DNA of 64,000 nucleotides from Timema cristinae (Eukaryota; Arthropoda; Insecta; Phasmatodea; Timematidae). Of the stretch, positions 12,065-25,589 are shown in pieces (positions within the stretch are counted from its first letter, which is position 1; each line of letters opens with the position of its first letter). Under the pieces are notes generated by a model. It saw only the letters and a list, made by a program, of their open reading frames with translations. It was not told where the DNA came from and did no database searches. Position numbers and translations under genes: made by a program. The stretch is from NCBI GenBank assembly GCA_039000515.1, contig JBCFYV010000100.1, positions 24,439,769 through 24,503,768 of the forward strand, in the 5' to 3' direction.

Positions 12065-15000
12065 AATAACCTAGGATTTCCTAAAATTAAAAAAAATAAT
12101 TTAACATACAGACTGCTACTATCAAATTCAACCATTCCTTTGTAATGTCTTGTATTAGATCAAATTTTTTAGGTATAGTTTTGTGCTTTTCATTAATAAC
12201 CAAAGAGTGAGTTTGAATGTAAACTCATGTAGTCAGAATCTTAATGATTGTAACTATAAGTTTAATCCAGTTAGGAAGTTAGATTAATGTAATTAACTGT
12301 ATTATACTATAACACTTTAATAGAACCTATAGACTATGTGGGGGGTTTATAAATGAGTGAATGTAAATAAACCCGATTTTTTTGACCTATTTATTAGTTG
12401 ACAAATAAAATAAAATTTTATTTTGTAATAAAAATGTGAAGATTAGACTAAACACCAAGTGGAACAACCACACATTCAAGAGTATAAAATTCAAACATTA
12501 AGTTATTAACTATTTAGTAGACTTATAAATGGCTTTTAATATTAACCTAAATAAAAATATTGTTATTAAATTTACTTAATACAGTAGTAAGTTCGTATTA
12601 AATTTTTATAAAATTTCAAATAAACATTTAAATTGTACCCCTTTTTAATAAAAAATGCTTTCAACGCTTTTACTAGTATACAAGTGGGCTAACTTATAAG
12701 CAAAGAAAGTGGCCTAAAACTGTAGATTTAATTTGTAAAGGAACATTTTAATAATTTTTGTATTGAAAGAGAAGATTTAAAACTCAGCCCTTATTAGATA
12801 AGTGCCCGTTGACTGTAGAAAAGGAACAATAACTAAGGTACTTGTGATGGAAAGTGAGAGAGAGTCAAGTCTAATCTCCCTTATAATACTTCTCCGGGGT
12901 GAGGCGTTGTAGATACAAACAAGCTATTTCTGATATACTTACTAATATTGGGATCGTTACCAAGTTTCATGAACTTCCATCCAATATATGAAAATAATAT
13001 ACAATTAACTAGTTATATTTAATATGCTAAAATCACAATATTTAATCTTTTTTCCTCTAAAACACAAATCAACTAAGATTATCCGATTCTCTCAACTCGA
13101 ACGTTAATTGTGGAAAGAGGAAGGAAGAAAGAAAAATACGAGGTTTGCGCACAGCGATTGTCAAATGTTTTTTTTAATGTTTTATCTATATGAAGTTCTC
13201 ACAAACCTAAGAAAAGATAAACTCTGATATTAAAAATTAAAATATTCTTTAAAATCATATATAAAATATAAATACATACTAAAAATATGTTATTTATAAT
13301 AAAAATAAGTATTATATGTTTAATAGCCTCAAATATCACACTTTTACATAAACATTTATGTACATTTTAATTAGGAAATTTAGTTTAAATTTGTCTAACT
13401 GTTTCACTCTTTCACAAGTATAGAAAGAGGAGAGAGAAATATTATAGAAAGAGGAGAAATATCTTGACAACACATCATAAATGAAGTGAACAGAATTTGC
13501 ATATGGGGATACTAACAAATGTTGGTGTTGATTTAAAAAAACAGTTTATGTGTTTACTGTGTTTGCAAAGAATGCCTGAATTTTAATGACACCATGAACA
13601 GTGTGAGTATTAAAACTATCAGTTAATTTAGAGGTGGTGCAAACTTTCTTCAAAAGGTTTTCTAGCTGCTTATTAAATAATATGTACATAACATTTAAAA
13701 AATAATTTGTATTCTCAACATTTAGCTAGTTAGACTACGGCCACGTTCTTTATTTTGCTGTAAGACGTAAATAAGCAGAAACTTTATAAATGGTACTACT
13801 GAAGTCTAGAACCACTGAAAATGTATTTGTTATTATGCTTTACACTAATTAACGTTATTGTTTAGGCATGGTTAAAAATAACTCCTATAGTCTTAAAAAA
13901 ATATTACAAATTTTATTAATAATTTAGTAAATATAACTAAAGTAAAGATATCCTAACCTAAGCTTAGCTAACTAACCTCATCGCTCTTCAAATTGTGTCA
14001 CAACTATGCACAAACGATTACTAATTTCAACTTATAAATTTGTCTTGAAACAAACTAGGTCTTTGACACCAAATATTAAAATGTGTTCAAAATTACATAA
14101 CATTTTAGAGATCTAAACAAATATTTGTTAGGCCCTACTCAGTATATCTTAAGTTATAATAAATATATTTTAAGCTTAGAGATGTATAATAGTGGTGCTG
14201 TTTTAGAGTTAAAGTTAAACTTATTAAAATTTAACCAAAGTAAAACAATTAGGACCTAACATAATTGCAATTTTAATATTATGGAAGACATCTGGTATAG
14301 TTTTTTTAGCAATCCCATTTAGGCCATTTCTTTCTTAAAATATAAAAAGATCAATATATCAGCTGTATATTATTCCAATTATTAAAAAACACGTAGAATC
14401 AATTTGAACAAAAAAGAAGCAAAAAAAACAACATTTAAATTAAATAAGAAAAAGTTCCACTCAAGCAACAGGCAGACCTATCTTTCTGCTGTTCTAAAAC
14501 TATTTGGACACATTACACAAACCCCATACTAAATTTATACCATCTTTACGAAGGTGTAAAACCGTCTATAATGAACATAATTAACCTTACTTCATAGTAA
14601 ATTTAAATTGAAGTGGTTTGACTCAATATAGGTGATACAAAGTATCCATAGTGACTAAATTATAGATGAAGTAAAACATTATATTGCTGATTTAATTGAA
14701 ATAATTGATTATTATGACACTTATCCAACCCAGCTAAACCCAACTTTTCATTATTATGACACATTATCAACCCAGCTTAACCTAACCTTTCCTCTGTTAC
14801 TAAATCCTGTTTATAATTATAAATAAAATAAACCAATGTAATAATTAAACATGAACGATACACATACAATGACGCCATAGCCATTTTAGCGTGCACAGCG
14901 CAAGAACACAAGTGTAATGCAAAGCATCATAGGATGGCATCATCCATCCATTGCGCAGAATCAAAGGAAAGTAATATGTCATTGTCAATATGGTGATTTG

Positions 15001-16740
15001 GGTGATGTGTTGTCAAGTTTTACTTAAATATAGGATTTGATAAAAGTGTAAACACATTTCTAAATCTTGGTGGCATATTCTTGTTAGTGCATTAAAGTAA
15101 ATTTAAAATAACCACACATTGTGCCATTTCAATTAAAATACCCAAATATGGGACAGTTAAGGTTTACTAGACTCAAGACATATCTTAACTACACTATACT
15201 TTAAGAAAACTAATTAGAAGTTTTGGGAATGTCACACATCCCCAAACTTGTATATTAGGCCTATTATATTTTCTAACCAGAATCTCATTATTTTACAATT
15301 ATTTTTACAAAGTAATATGTTGAATCAATTAATAGGCCTATTTTTAAACAAAATACAACACTTAAAATTAGGCCTACCTAAGAAATGGAATATCGACAGC
15401 CATTGTCTCCCAAAGTAAATTATTGTTTTATAACCACAAAATCTTCTAAAACATTTATCCCTATTTTTCACTAAACACAACTCTTAAAACTGAATTACAA
15501 TCGTATATTATTTTATATTGTGGAAAAAAAAATCTTGAAAATCTCTTAATGAAATAAAATGAAATAAACTATTACATGTCTAGTCTATATCAAAATCAGG
15601 AAGGGGAATTGAAACTCTCAAAGAAATAGGCTATATATTGAAATTTTTTAGTTTCTCTTTTGGTGGGAAATAAGTTATTTTAGCTACATTATACACTGGT
15701 AATGTTTATTATTGCAATTCTTGCTTGGCATACGTGACCTAACCTTTTGGTACGCAAATAGATTAAAATTTTGATAACTCACTTAAACTCTGCCAGTCCA
15801 AAATAATTGGGGCCAGAGCTTGTGCGGATTTGCTTATCTGCAGACTCTCCGAACAAATATATTGTGACTAACAATTAAACCAACAATAATTATACAATCA
15901 TTATACTAACAAATTACATTAGGGCCTATATCATAATTAGGGGCACAACATCTGGTATTGTCGTTCTACGGTCAGTTATAAATTGTTATGTGTGTGTCAT
16001 TGAGCGTACACACACTCAGTGAGTGGACCAAGGTTAGTACTCCACCCGGCTGCCACCACTTGTCTGTTGTCATAAGTGACTGGAAGAGGGAGCCACCATT
16101 TTTACATTTATTTTGTATCTTTTGAAAACTTAATATTATTTTCGAATAAAAAAAATTGTTGGGATTACCTTAAATTTCAGACAAACTATTGATAAAAATA
16201 AATTAACATTTTGAATAATATTAACCAAATAAAAATTTTAATTTCAGGATTTATTGTAGAACCGATATTTATTGTTTGGCAGTGTCTAGATTGTCATTTT
16301 ATATTAAAACCAACCACTGGTGTAATTATCAACTCTTTAGGTTGAAATGTTTAACCTAAAAGCATAATACAAAATTCTAAATCATATAATATACCAGCCT
16401 GGGAAACCCACAATAAACTATTTTTAAAACTGTGAATTTTCTTTTGACTTCCCTATGCTTATCTCTTCAGTACCTTTCTGAAGGGAGACAAAGAGTGTAT
16501 TGGTTTAGTAAAAGTGGCATTCTACTAATTCCGCTGACTTTGATTGATGACTAAACAAAGTTGGAGTCTCAAAGACCAGCTGCATGTGCTTGTGTCTGGG
16601 ACAAAAAACAACAACAGAAAACCAAGGTATTTTTTTTCAAATCGTTAATATCTAAGAAGTACATTTGTCTCGTTCATTCAAAGAGAGTTGTACGGTATCT
16701 AAGAAAGGCAAGAAGCTTAATAATACCCAAGGATGAGTTG
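12065..16740. other. Gene-free AT-rich interval
   Basis: No gene, SINE or transposase was recognised. A 42-bp imperfect tandem duplication lies at 14708-14793 (attattatgacac...caacccagct), and less AT-rich patches at 14855-14960 and 15945-16090 have no identifiable content. Several TAGGCCTA octamers occur. Confidence 0.5.
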
Positions 16741-16749
16741 TAAAGTGTA

Positions 16750-18140
16750 GAGGTTGAATGGGAAAAGTTTAAGAACAGTCTGGTGGGAGGACAAGTAATA
16801 AGAGAAAGTGGAAGGAGTCACCCTGGTGGAACGACAGGGTGAAAGAAGCAGTAGAGGAGAAGAACAACACATTCAGAAGAAGTTTTAAGAATAAGAATGA
16901 GGAAGTAGAGAAAGAATACAGGGAGAAGAAAAGAGTAAAGCGAGCTGTACGGAAAGCCAGGAAGGATTGGATGTAAAAATGGACAGAAATGCTGGAACGA
17001 GACGTTGAAGGGAGTAAGAAGGTGTTATATAGCAAGTAAGAAATAATAGGGAGAGAAAAGACAAGAAGCTAGAAATGATAGATTAAGAAAGAAAAATTTT
17101 GAATACAGGAGGGGAAGAAAAGAAACTATGGATGAGATATTTTGATAAATTTTTCAACCCGGAAGAGGAAAGGAATGGGAGTGAAACAGAGTAGCAGGAA
17201 GAAATAAAATAGGAGGAAAGAGCTCCAACATGGAAAGAGGGGAATATGCATTAAAGAGGATGAAAAAAGGAAAAGCACTGGGTGTGCATTATAGTCCTAT
17301 AATTTGTACACTTTTTCCTGGGGATAGCGCTGTTGTGCCACTATACAAAAATACACGAGAAGATACTGGAAAAGAGAATAAGAATTAAAATGAAAGGAAG
17401 GTGGAAAGAGGAACAACATGAATTTAGGGAACAGAGTTCTACAATAGACTTAATCTTTGACATATGACAGCTTATGGAAAGAAGGTATGAATATGGGAAG
17501 ACTTGGAAATGGTAGGCCTATTTATGGATGTGGAGAAGGTAAATGATAACATGAATATAAATAAAGTTTGGAAAGTGATGGAGGAGGCCAAAGTGGAAAG
17601 AGGAGTTGTAATGAGAGTTTAAAGCGTGTATGAGAATGACAGTGACGAAAAGTGGATGGATGGAGTAGTTCCAAATAAAATGAGTGAGGCGAAGGAGTGC
17701 CCTTTCACCATTAATATTTGTAATGATAATTGAAATGGTCATGGACATAGTGGCAGGACAAGTCAGGGAGTAGAGAATGAAAGCCATGATGTTTGCTGAT
17801 GACTTGCTAGTATGGGGCGGAGAAGGAAGAGGAAATACAGGAACAACTACAAGACTGGAATGAAGAAATGAAAGGATGTGGAATTAAATCTAGCAGGGAA
17901 AAGTGTGAAATGATGGTATTGACAGAGAAGAGGGTAAGGACTAATAAAGCTATACGGCTGCATGGAGTAGAGTTGAGAATTAGTACAGAAAGTAATTTCT
18001 TGGAAGTGTGATTGAGAACAAAGGTGGAAGTATAGAGGATTTAATGAGGAGAAGATAGCAGGGGGAGTTGTTCTGTAGTTGTGCATAAGAGACCTAGTAT
18101 GTAGAAGAGAATGATGATGATGATGATGATGATGGATGAT
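16750..18140 (+). pseudogene. Degenerate LINE (non-LTR retrotransposon) reverse transcriptase
   Basis: The purine-rich plus strand translates in broken frames to the linker and RT of a LINE. In order: RKWKESPWWNDRVKEAVEEK and KRVKRAVRKARKDW (about 16800-16975); ALKRMKKGKALGV (finger region, about 17250); EMVGLFMDVEKVNDN (palm, about 17505-17550, for the usual FMDvekAYDn); and MMFADDLLVWG (17786-17818) with the catalytic FADD box at 17792-17803. Then come QLQDWNEEMKGCGIK and SREKCEMMVLTEKR (about 17845-17940). Numerous stops and frameshifts make it inactive. It ends in a (GAT)n run at 18110-18135, a common LINE 3' tail. Long minus-strand open frames here are shadows. Confidence 0.85.
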
Positions 18141-18154
18141 TACGTTACTGTTTG

Positions 18155-20900
18155 TCATGGTTGAATTAAAGGAAATAATTTTTTCATGTAGTACTTATGG
18201 TGAAAATAGCTGTCCTTGACATTACTAACTGGAACAGAACTTTCTGGAATTGATGTGATATGGGTGTACCACAGAATCAGACTGGCCCACATTACTTGTT
18301 GACGATGTTTGCAAACACTTCTAGACACACAAACTTTATTTTTGGTAATCCATTTGAAATGGATGACAAGAAACATTGCTTCTTTTTTTGGGAAACATGA
18401 AGAAAATACAAAAAAAATGTTTGCAAACAGATCACAAACTGTTTTATAAAACACGAAACAAGTTTGGAAAACAAGAGTCACATGTTTGCAAACAATATTT
18501 CCAAGTGGTAATAGGTTTTATACCAAAAATGACTCGATGGTTAAAATTTTTACAACACAATATTATACTAGATTAAAAATAGTCCCTATCAAATCATGTT
18601 TATATATAACTTTATATTTTTTCTTAGCTTTTAATGAGCTTTTAAAGTATATTATTGATATGCAACATTTTAAATTGACTCTTATTTTAACCATTCATTC
18701 AACCATTACTATAAAAGTTTTAAATCAATTCCAGATTATTTCCAATTTTGCTTACCATATTTTAGTAGGCCTATGACATCTCAAGGGCTAATTTAAATAT
18801 AATTTTAAAATTCAATAACATAATTGATCACAAACTATTTTGTCTCCATTAAAGTAACCTTGGCCTAGTTTGTTAGTTTTAAACCATACCAATGGAAGAT
18901 TTGGCTTGATATTGATTTCCTAAGACTTTCTATAATTAACTTTGGCTAAACTAATTTCCAATCCATGTTTTACAGGGCCTTGTGTAATTGATTACAGAAT
19001 GTTGGCCATTTCATTGGGTTTTAAAGTATTAGCAATCTAATTAGGGAAACAAATTAGTTATTCCAATACATATAAATATTGTGATTATTAGAATCATCAG
19101 TTCAGTGTTAAGAAATGGAGTGATAGTACTGTCAATTAATTTATTTGACCATACTTTTGCATTTTATTATGTAGTACTTAGGTATGTTGCTGAAAACTAG
19201 ACAACTCCGATAGAGTATTTTCCATATTGAACATTGTCAGCGGTCTCATTTAAACCACCCTGTGAATCAAGTTGATTTTTATCACAGGTTTGTAATAATA
19301 TCTCTTTACAACTAACAGTGGTAATTCAGAAATTCCAGTATTATTTTAATGCCTTAGGTTTCAACCATTAACAATTTGATCTTTAGTGCGGTTTTATCAC
19401 TGTTAATGTGTGTTGCATATAGTACTTAGGCCTACAATAATTCTCTGATATACTTGCATCAAATCATTTCACATGTTGGTATCTTAAACAAGCAAATGGT
19501 TTGTTTTACTATGAAAATATTATTCCATTTACACATTATATGTTCAAAAGGGCTCATCAACCTAAATTTAATTTTTAGCCATATTAATCTCCCCCAGCTA
19601 CTTTAAATGAAAAGAATACTAAGACAGTGTCGCCCACAGAAATTTTGAGGGAAAGAGGGGGAGTGAATATATTCCCCCACCCACATGTGCATGCCTGGAA
19701 AAAAACTAATGCAGGCACTCGAAAGTTAGGGCTTCTAAAAATAGAATTCTCAAAGAGCAGAGTCATTGCTTCATCCTAAACCCAACAATTTTAACTCTTT
19801 AGCTAAATAATTTGATATAAATATGGCCTTAGATTTGAGAATTTGGTGACATTATTTAAAAATCCCAAATCTTATTAATTACTTAATTACTATACATTAT
19901 ACAATTGATCTATTAAGCTCTTTTTTTAGTAAGAAAGCCTGAGGAAAGTAAACATAAATTTTTTTTATAAAATAGTAAGGTAAAATAAACATTTTAACAT
20001 ATCACAATTTTATAATTTGAACTTATTTCACAGTATTACATAAAAACCATATATACTCAGAAAGAAACTGAAGGTGGCTATGGTCATTACCAAATTGATT
20101 TATAACTTTTTCTACAAAAGCAACTTTCTTTGAAAAATAAAATTGGTGGGAAAACTAGAAGATACAAAAAAATTGTAACAATGTTTTCTTATAAAATAAA
20201 AGATTTAATGTAGGCCAATTAAGTTAGAGATTTTGGGGAGGGGGGAGTTGGCAAGTGTCGTCCCCCTTACCCTCCCAGCCCTCAACCTCCCCTTGGCCAC
20301 TACTGTGGGTGCCCATGTGCTATGATAGTACCTATTAAATGAAGTTGCTCGCTATTAATAATGTTCTTAGTTCTCAAGTTGTTAGGCCTTGATAAAATCA
20401 ATACACCTATGAGTTATAGCTTAGACATTAATTCAGTAGGTGGATTTTAAGGTGCCTGGAAATTTAAGTTATTTGTTAGAAAAAAATTATTTTTATTTTA
20501 CCTTTTCATAATCTTATCTGGCTGCTAATTATATCAGTTTTATGTTAAGTCATCACCACCTATGTTATAGATATACCTACTAATTATGACATGTAGTTAT
20601 TCTAAACTTTTATTTTCAAATTAAAGTGCCACCTATTGACATCTAGTTTTTAAACTAGAGTTTCACACAAAGAAAATAACAAACTTTTAAGCTGATCTCT
20701 TGTCACTTTTGTTCAATGAAATTATTTTTTTAATTGCTTTTTAAGTTTTCTGACTAGATAGTAATCCAGATTAACAGGAGGGCCAGCACATGTAAAACTG
20801 GGAGAACAGACAACATATTTAATTTTTGTCTCTGAAAAATAAAAGGAATCATCTAAAAAAAAACTAAACTTTAAAATACTAATGCCACATTCATAGATCA
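18155..20900. other. Gene-free AT-rich interval with a TGTTTGCAAACA cluster
   Basis: Overlapping open frames at 18155-18776 lie on both strands and show no family features. The 12-bp palindrome TGTTTGCAAACA occurs at 18306-18317, 18418-18429 and 18483-18494. The remainder has only simple-sequence patches (for example the G/C-rich 20231-20310). Confidence 0.5.
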
Positions 20901-20904
20901 GAAC

Positions 20905-21155
20905 TTTTTTTTCATCGCCACGTCTTAAGACTCATTCGGGTATGCTTATGTACTTATTAGACTAATGGGCTATGGATGAGGAGGGTTGAGAGGAAGTGTA
21001 CCCGCAATTGTGAAGATAGAGAGTGGGGAAATAAACTATTTAGGAAAAACACCTTCAGTACACCAGTCCGGTATTGAACCACCATCTTCCTGTTATCAGC
21101 AGTCTAGTCTATTGCAAGAGTAGCACCTCAGATCATGTGTCCACCAAAGTGGGTA
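20905..21155 (-). mobile_element. Degenerate tRNA-SINE, family A
   Basis: Tail complement tcgccacgtcttaagactca then ttcgggtatgc; body ggaagtgtacccgcaattgt and actatttaggaaaaac; B-box complement ggtattgaaccacc; head complement ending near gtgtccaccaaagtggg. Confidence 0.75.
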
Positions 21156-21573
21156 TCAAAACATTTTGCTAATTGATAGCTTTAAATAGTGGGCCTTCTT
21201 TACATAGAAGAAAAAGGGAACTTAGGAACTAAACTCGCTGATTCAAACTCATGTTTAATATCTCCCCCCATTGGGCTGTGCTACGATTGCAGATATTTGC
21301 TGCCATCCAAGCCAATAGCCAATAAATACATCCTGTTCTAAACATACACAAGTCACTTTTATAAAAAGTCTTTGATTACATTTCTCCCTTCTATCTTAAA
21401 GTGTAGGGCTTGAATTCCCATTTACCTAGTGAGTGAATGGAAAACCATTTCTTAGAACCTCACCTCCTAATTAAAAACATTTGTAAATGCTATTGTACAG
21501 CATTCACTTAATAAGGCTAAATAGTTTTCTACTATCCCCTTAGATGCATGCCGATTAATTTCATATTTAATGA

Positions 21574-21901
<328 letters not shown>

Positions 21902-22234
21902 GAGATCACTGATAATCTTGGTTTTAAATGTATTACTAAAAGAGGAATGTGTTTAAACTACGTTATTTGCAGATATTGGTTTTGAGGCTGATCTTTCTTC
22001 CTTCTTTTATTTCTGCAATTTTTTATTCATAGAATACTTATGATAGTCCAAAACAGAGATGTGTTGTGAAAATTTAAATCACAAAAGTGTCTTGTGCAGA
22101 AATTGACAGCTAGGGTGTTGAATTATAAGCATGGTGGCTACAGACAGGGAAAACAGGTAAATGTTAGAGAATTTAATCAAAAATAAGGAAAACACAGGGA
22201 CTAATTTTGCACCTAAAGACCCCCATCCCACCTT

Positions 22235-22300
22235 TTTTTTAGCACCGTGCCTTACTACCCATTCAGGTTATACATATAAGCTCTAAATATTTATATTTGG
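22235..22300 (-). mobile_element. SINE 3'-tail fragment
   Basis: Only the tail end remains: tagcaccgtgccttactacc then cattcaggttatac, the complement of the shared SINE 3' end. Confidence 0.6.
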
Positions 22301-22421
22301 TTTCTGAATGTTATCAAAATGCATTGCCCAGCAATGGCACTCTTAACATGAAATAGTTGTACAGGGTTTGTCTTATAACACATTAACACAAAACCACAAT
22401 TAATACATGCCTTATTCCCGC

Positions 22422-22674
22422 TTCTGTGGCCACATGGTCTTTGGCGCTACACCCGCAGTAGTCTAAACTGCCGATGACATGAAGAAGACAGAGGTTTGAA
22501 TCTTGGTAGGTAGTACTGAATTTTTTTTTTTTTTTTTTTTTTTCAAAACAGTTTTCCACTCTCACTTCACACAAATGTGGGTACACTTCCTCTAAATATT
22601 ACCTTCATAATCCTTAAAACCATTAGTGTAATTAGTACATACCCGAACAGGTAATAAGACGCGGTGCTAAAAAA
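22422..22674 (+). mobile_element. Degenerate tRNA-SINE, family A, with an internal poly-T expansion
   Basis: Head ttctgtggccacatggtctt, B-box-like gaggtttgaatcttgg, body gttttccactctcac and gtgggtacacttcctctaaa, tail acccgaacaggtaataagac then gcggtgctaa. A run of more than 20 T (about 22520-22543) interrupts the middle. Confidence 0.8.
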
Positions 22675-23409
22675 CTTACCTAAAACATTAAATACTGGAA
22701 AAAGTAGGTGTATATTTAGTAACCGCTGGGATTGTTTTTGGAAATATGTAATCAATGCAATAAACAAATAAAATGCCATTAACAAGAAAAATTGTTTAAA
22801 GATTAATGTGGGAATTTTTAGATGTCTGAAAAATTTGAGAAAGAATAAAATAAAAGTTTTGTAGCCGTCGTCGTAAGACAAGATTAAAAACAGGAGAAGA
22901 ACACTCTTTTTCAATTTTTCGAGTATTCATCTCTTAAAAAAGGGCAACTTAGATAAAAATAACAACATACTTTCAATTATATTTCTGTGTGCTTTATCCA
23001 ATTATTTGCAGAATAACAACACAATTTAAAATTTCAACAAAAAATACAAAAACAACTAGGCAGGGTCTGATGTTGGCCTATGCAAGTGATGCGTCCACGG
23101 GGGCTACAAAGCTAGCCCCCTTTTAAAATTATTTTTAAAAATAGATGAATAAAAAGATAGAAAAAATATGAGAGCAGTAAAATTATATTAGCTATAACAG
23201 CACCTGCTATTTGAATAGTGCTTACCCCTTTTCCTCAGGCTATGTTGCTCGTTCTCCTCCCTTCCTGAGGCCCTACTACTTGTTTTCTACACCTCCCTAG
23301 GCCCCTTCACTTGTTTTTATATCCCTCACTCGTTATACCTCCATTCCCGAGGTCCTACCCCTCCCAGGACACCGTCGCTCAATTTTCTACCCTTCCCATG
23401 GCCTCGTCG

Positions 23410-23761
23410 CTTGTTTCTCCACCCCTCTTTAGACTCCGTGGCTTGTTTCTCTACCCCTCTTTAGACTCCGTAGCTTGTTTCTATACCCCTCTTTAGACTC
23501 CATAGCTTGTTTCTCTACCCCTCTTTAGACTCCGTAGCTTGTTTCTCTACCCCTCTTTAGACTCCATAGCTTGTTTCTCTACCCCTCTTTAGACTCCATA
23601 ACTTGTTTCTCTACCACTCTTTAGACTCCATAGCTTGTTTCTCTACCCCTCTTTAGACTCCGTAGCTTGTTTCTCTACCCCTCTTTAGACTCCATAGCTT
23701 GTTTCTCTACCCCTCTTTAGACTCCGTAGCTTGTTTCTCTACCCCTCTTTAGACTCTGTAG
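23410..23761. repeat. 32-bp minisatellite, 11 units
   Basis: The unit cttgtttctctacccctctt + tagactccgtag repeats with an exact 32-bp period: units start at 23410, 23442, 23474, 23506 and so on, with the last full unit at 23730. Units differ mainly by one G/A switch (ccgtag or ccatag). Less regular pyrimidine-rich relatives flank it on both sides (about 23225-23860), suggesting the array grew inside an older degenerate repeat. The 61-codon open frame crossing its left edge is a by-product. Confidence 0.95.
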
Positions 23762-24887
23762 CTTGTTTATTCTACCCTCTTGAGGCCCCATTGCTTGTTT
23801 ATCCACCCCTCTTGAGGCCAAGCCGCTCGTTTCTCCTCCTGAGGCGATGTCACACACCTCCCTTTACCTTAATTGTTGAGAGTATTGTTGTAAACATGAC
23901 CTTCTATTAAAATCAGGCCTGTGCTTTACTTGCTTACCTTTATTTGTATGTGGTAATACAATTTTAGTTTTGTTATAAATTATAGTTTTTTTGTAAATCC
24001 ATAAGACAAAACATATATTGCGTTACATATTTTGAATATTAAGAAAAGTCACAAATTAATCAGCATGATAATCACCAATTATGATTCATTGCCGATGCAC
24101 AAATAATCGCTTTATTAGGAGTCCTTGATACCCGCATCGGTACACATATAGAGAATGTCAAGGACTAAACATTGGATGCATGCAAGGATAAACAACAAAG
24201 CTTTGTAGAATGTTTTATTTGCTTCATACCAGTGACTGTCAGTTCATGGTGCTACATAATATCATATATTCTTATTTTGAACAATATAGTGTTGATCCAC
24301 TTTATCCAAGCTTGCATTATGGCAGTATCGGCTTAAAAGGGCAAACTACAATTTTGAAATACAGGCTAAGCTCTGAACCTAAATATTGAAATAACCATTA
24401 GTCCAAATCACTTGTAATTTTTTTTTATTATTTAATTAGGGTTTTTCAAACTATTCATACTAATATAGCATTTAAAATTTTATTTTTATTCATTATTTAA
24501 AGTTTAAATTTCAAGTACCAAATTTTAAATTAGAATAGAAAAATTGTTATATTAAATATAAAACATTTGCAGGATTTAAAATTATATATTTATATCTCTC
24601 TTTCACAAAATGTTTGCTTAAAGTTTGATATTTAAAACGGCCCTCCTCCTCTTTACCACCACTTTTATTTGAAATCAATATTTCGAAATAAGATCACTAA
24701 CTGCCAAAACCTAGCAATAGGCCTATCAGTTGGTAAATATAGCAACTACAAGACTCCCCAAACTCATCACTCACTACCCCGTTAAGTGAAAAAGAGCACT
24801 ATTATATCACACACTTCAGCCAAGGGCACACTGGGCAGTGAGATTCTGCCATATTGTTGTAATGTTCCCTATTAACCGTTTACATTT

Positions 24888-24987
24888 TTATTACTATGAT
24901 GGGTAGGGCTAGTAGAGTTTCTATGCATTTTTCCCAGTTATTACTATGATGGGTAGGGCTAGTAGAGTTTCTATGCATTTTTCCCAG
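24888..24987. repeat. Exact 50-bp tandem duplication
   Basis: The 50-bp block beginning ttattactatgatgggtagg occurs twice head to tail (24888-24937 and 24938-24987) with no mismatch. This implies a recent duplication. Confidence 0.95.
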
Positions 24988-25589
24988 GTTCCTTCAATAG
25001 GTGTCATTTTTAGTGTCAAAAATACAGTTTAAAAACTTTTAAGGAAAATCATTATGTATTGAAATATGCTATATTTACTGAGATGTCTCAAATATATTTA
25101 TTTTATGTTTAAATTTTCTTCTTCTCTAAAAAAGTTTTGAAGATGCCAAAGTTATTAAGGGTATATCAGGTATCAAAGCAAAGGAGATTTGACCTTCGAC
25201 TTAGATTATTTTTTGTTTAGTCTGATTCATATTATCTAACTTGTTACCAGTGTGCAATTTGACTGCCTCAATCCTTTATTAAAAACTTATTGGGCCCCCA
25301 TTTTAAAGTTTGCAGGGACCCCAAATCGCCTAGAACCGACCCTGTAACTAGATTATAAATGGTTTTTCTTGTAAGTGTGTGTAACAAGTCTCATGCTTGA
25401 ATCAAACCAGTAACTTATGTTCTACAGCTGATTTGAAGTCCACATCACACACTAGTACTGTAGTTATATATATTTGCAACAGTGGGCAGAGGAGTATTTT
25501 TGAATAGCCCACGATTTTGAATTAAACTATAGGCTAATCTTAAGGCTGTTTACTTGATGTGCATTAGATTGTAATATGCCATAGTAAAA

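Noticed and set aside
17518..18481. Several minus-strand open frames of about 90-108 codons
   Set aside because: They are shadows opposite the purine-rich LINE reverse transcriptase relic or anonymous DNA. They are rich in His/Leu/Phe/Ser and have no family resemblance.
22135..22215. Possible transposon end (acagggaaaacagg...ggaaaacacaggga)
   Set aside because: It resembles ends I have seen in other genomes, but I could find no inverted partner or target-site duplication here.
23311..23496. A 61-codon Leu/Pro/Ser protein
   Set aside because: It runs into the 32-bp minisatellite and is repeat-encoded.
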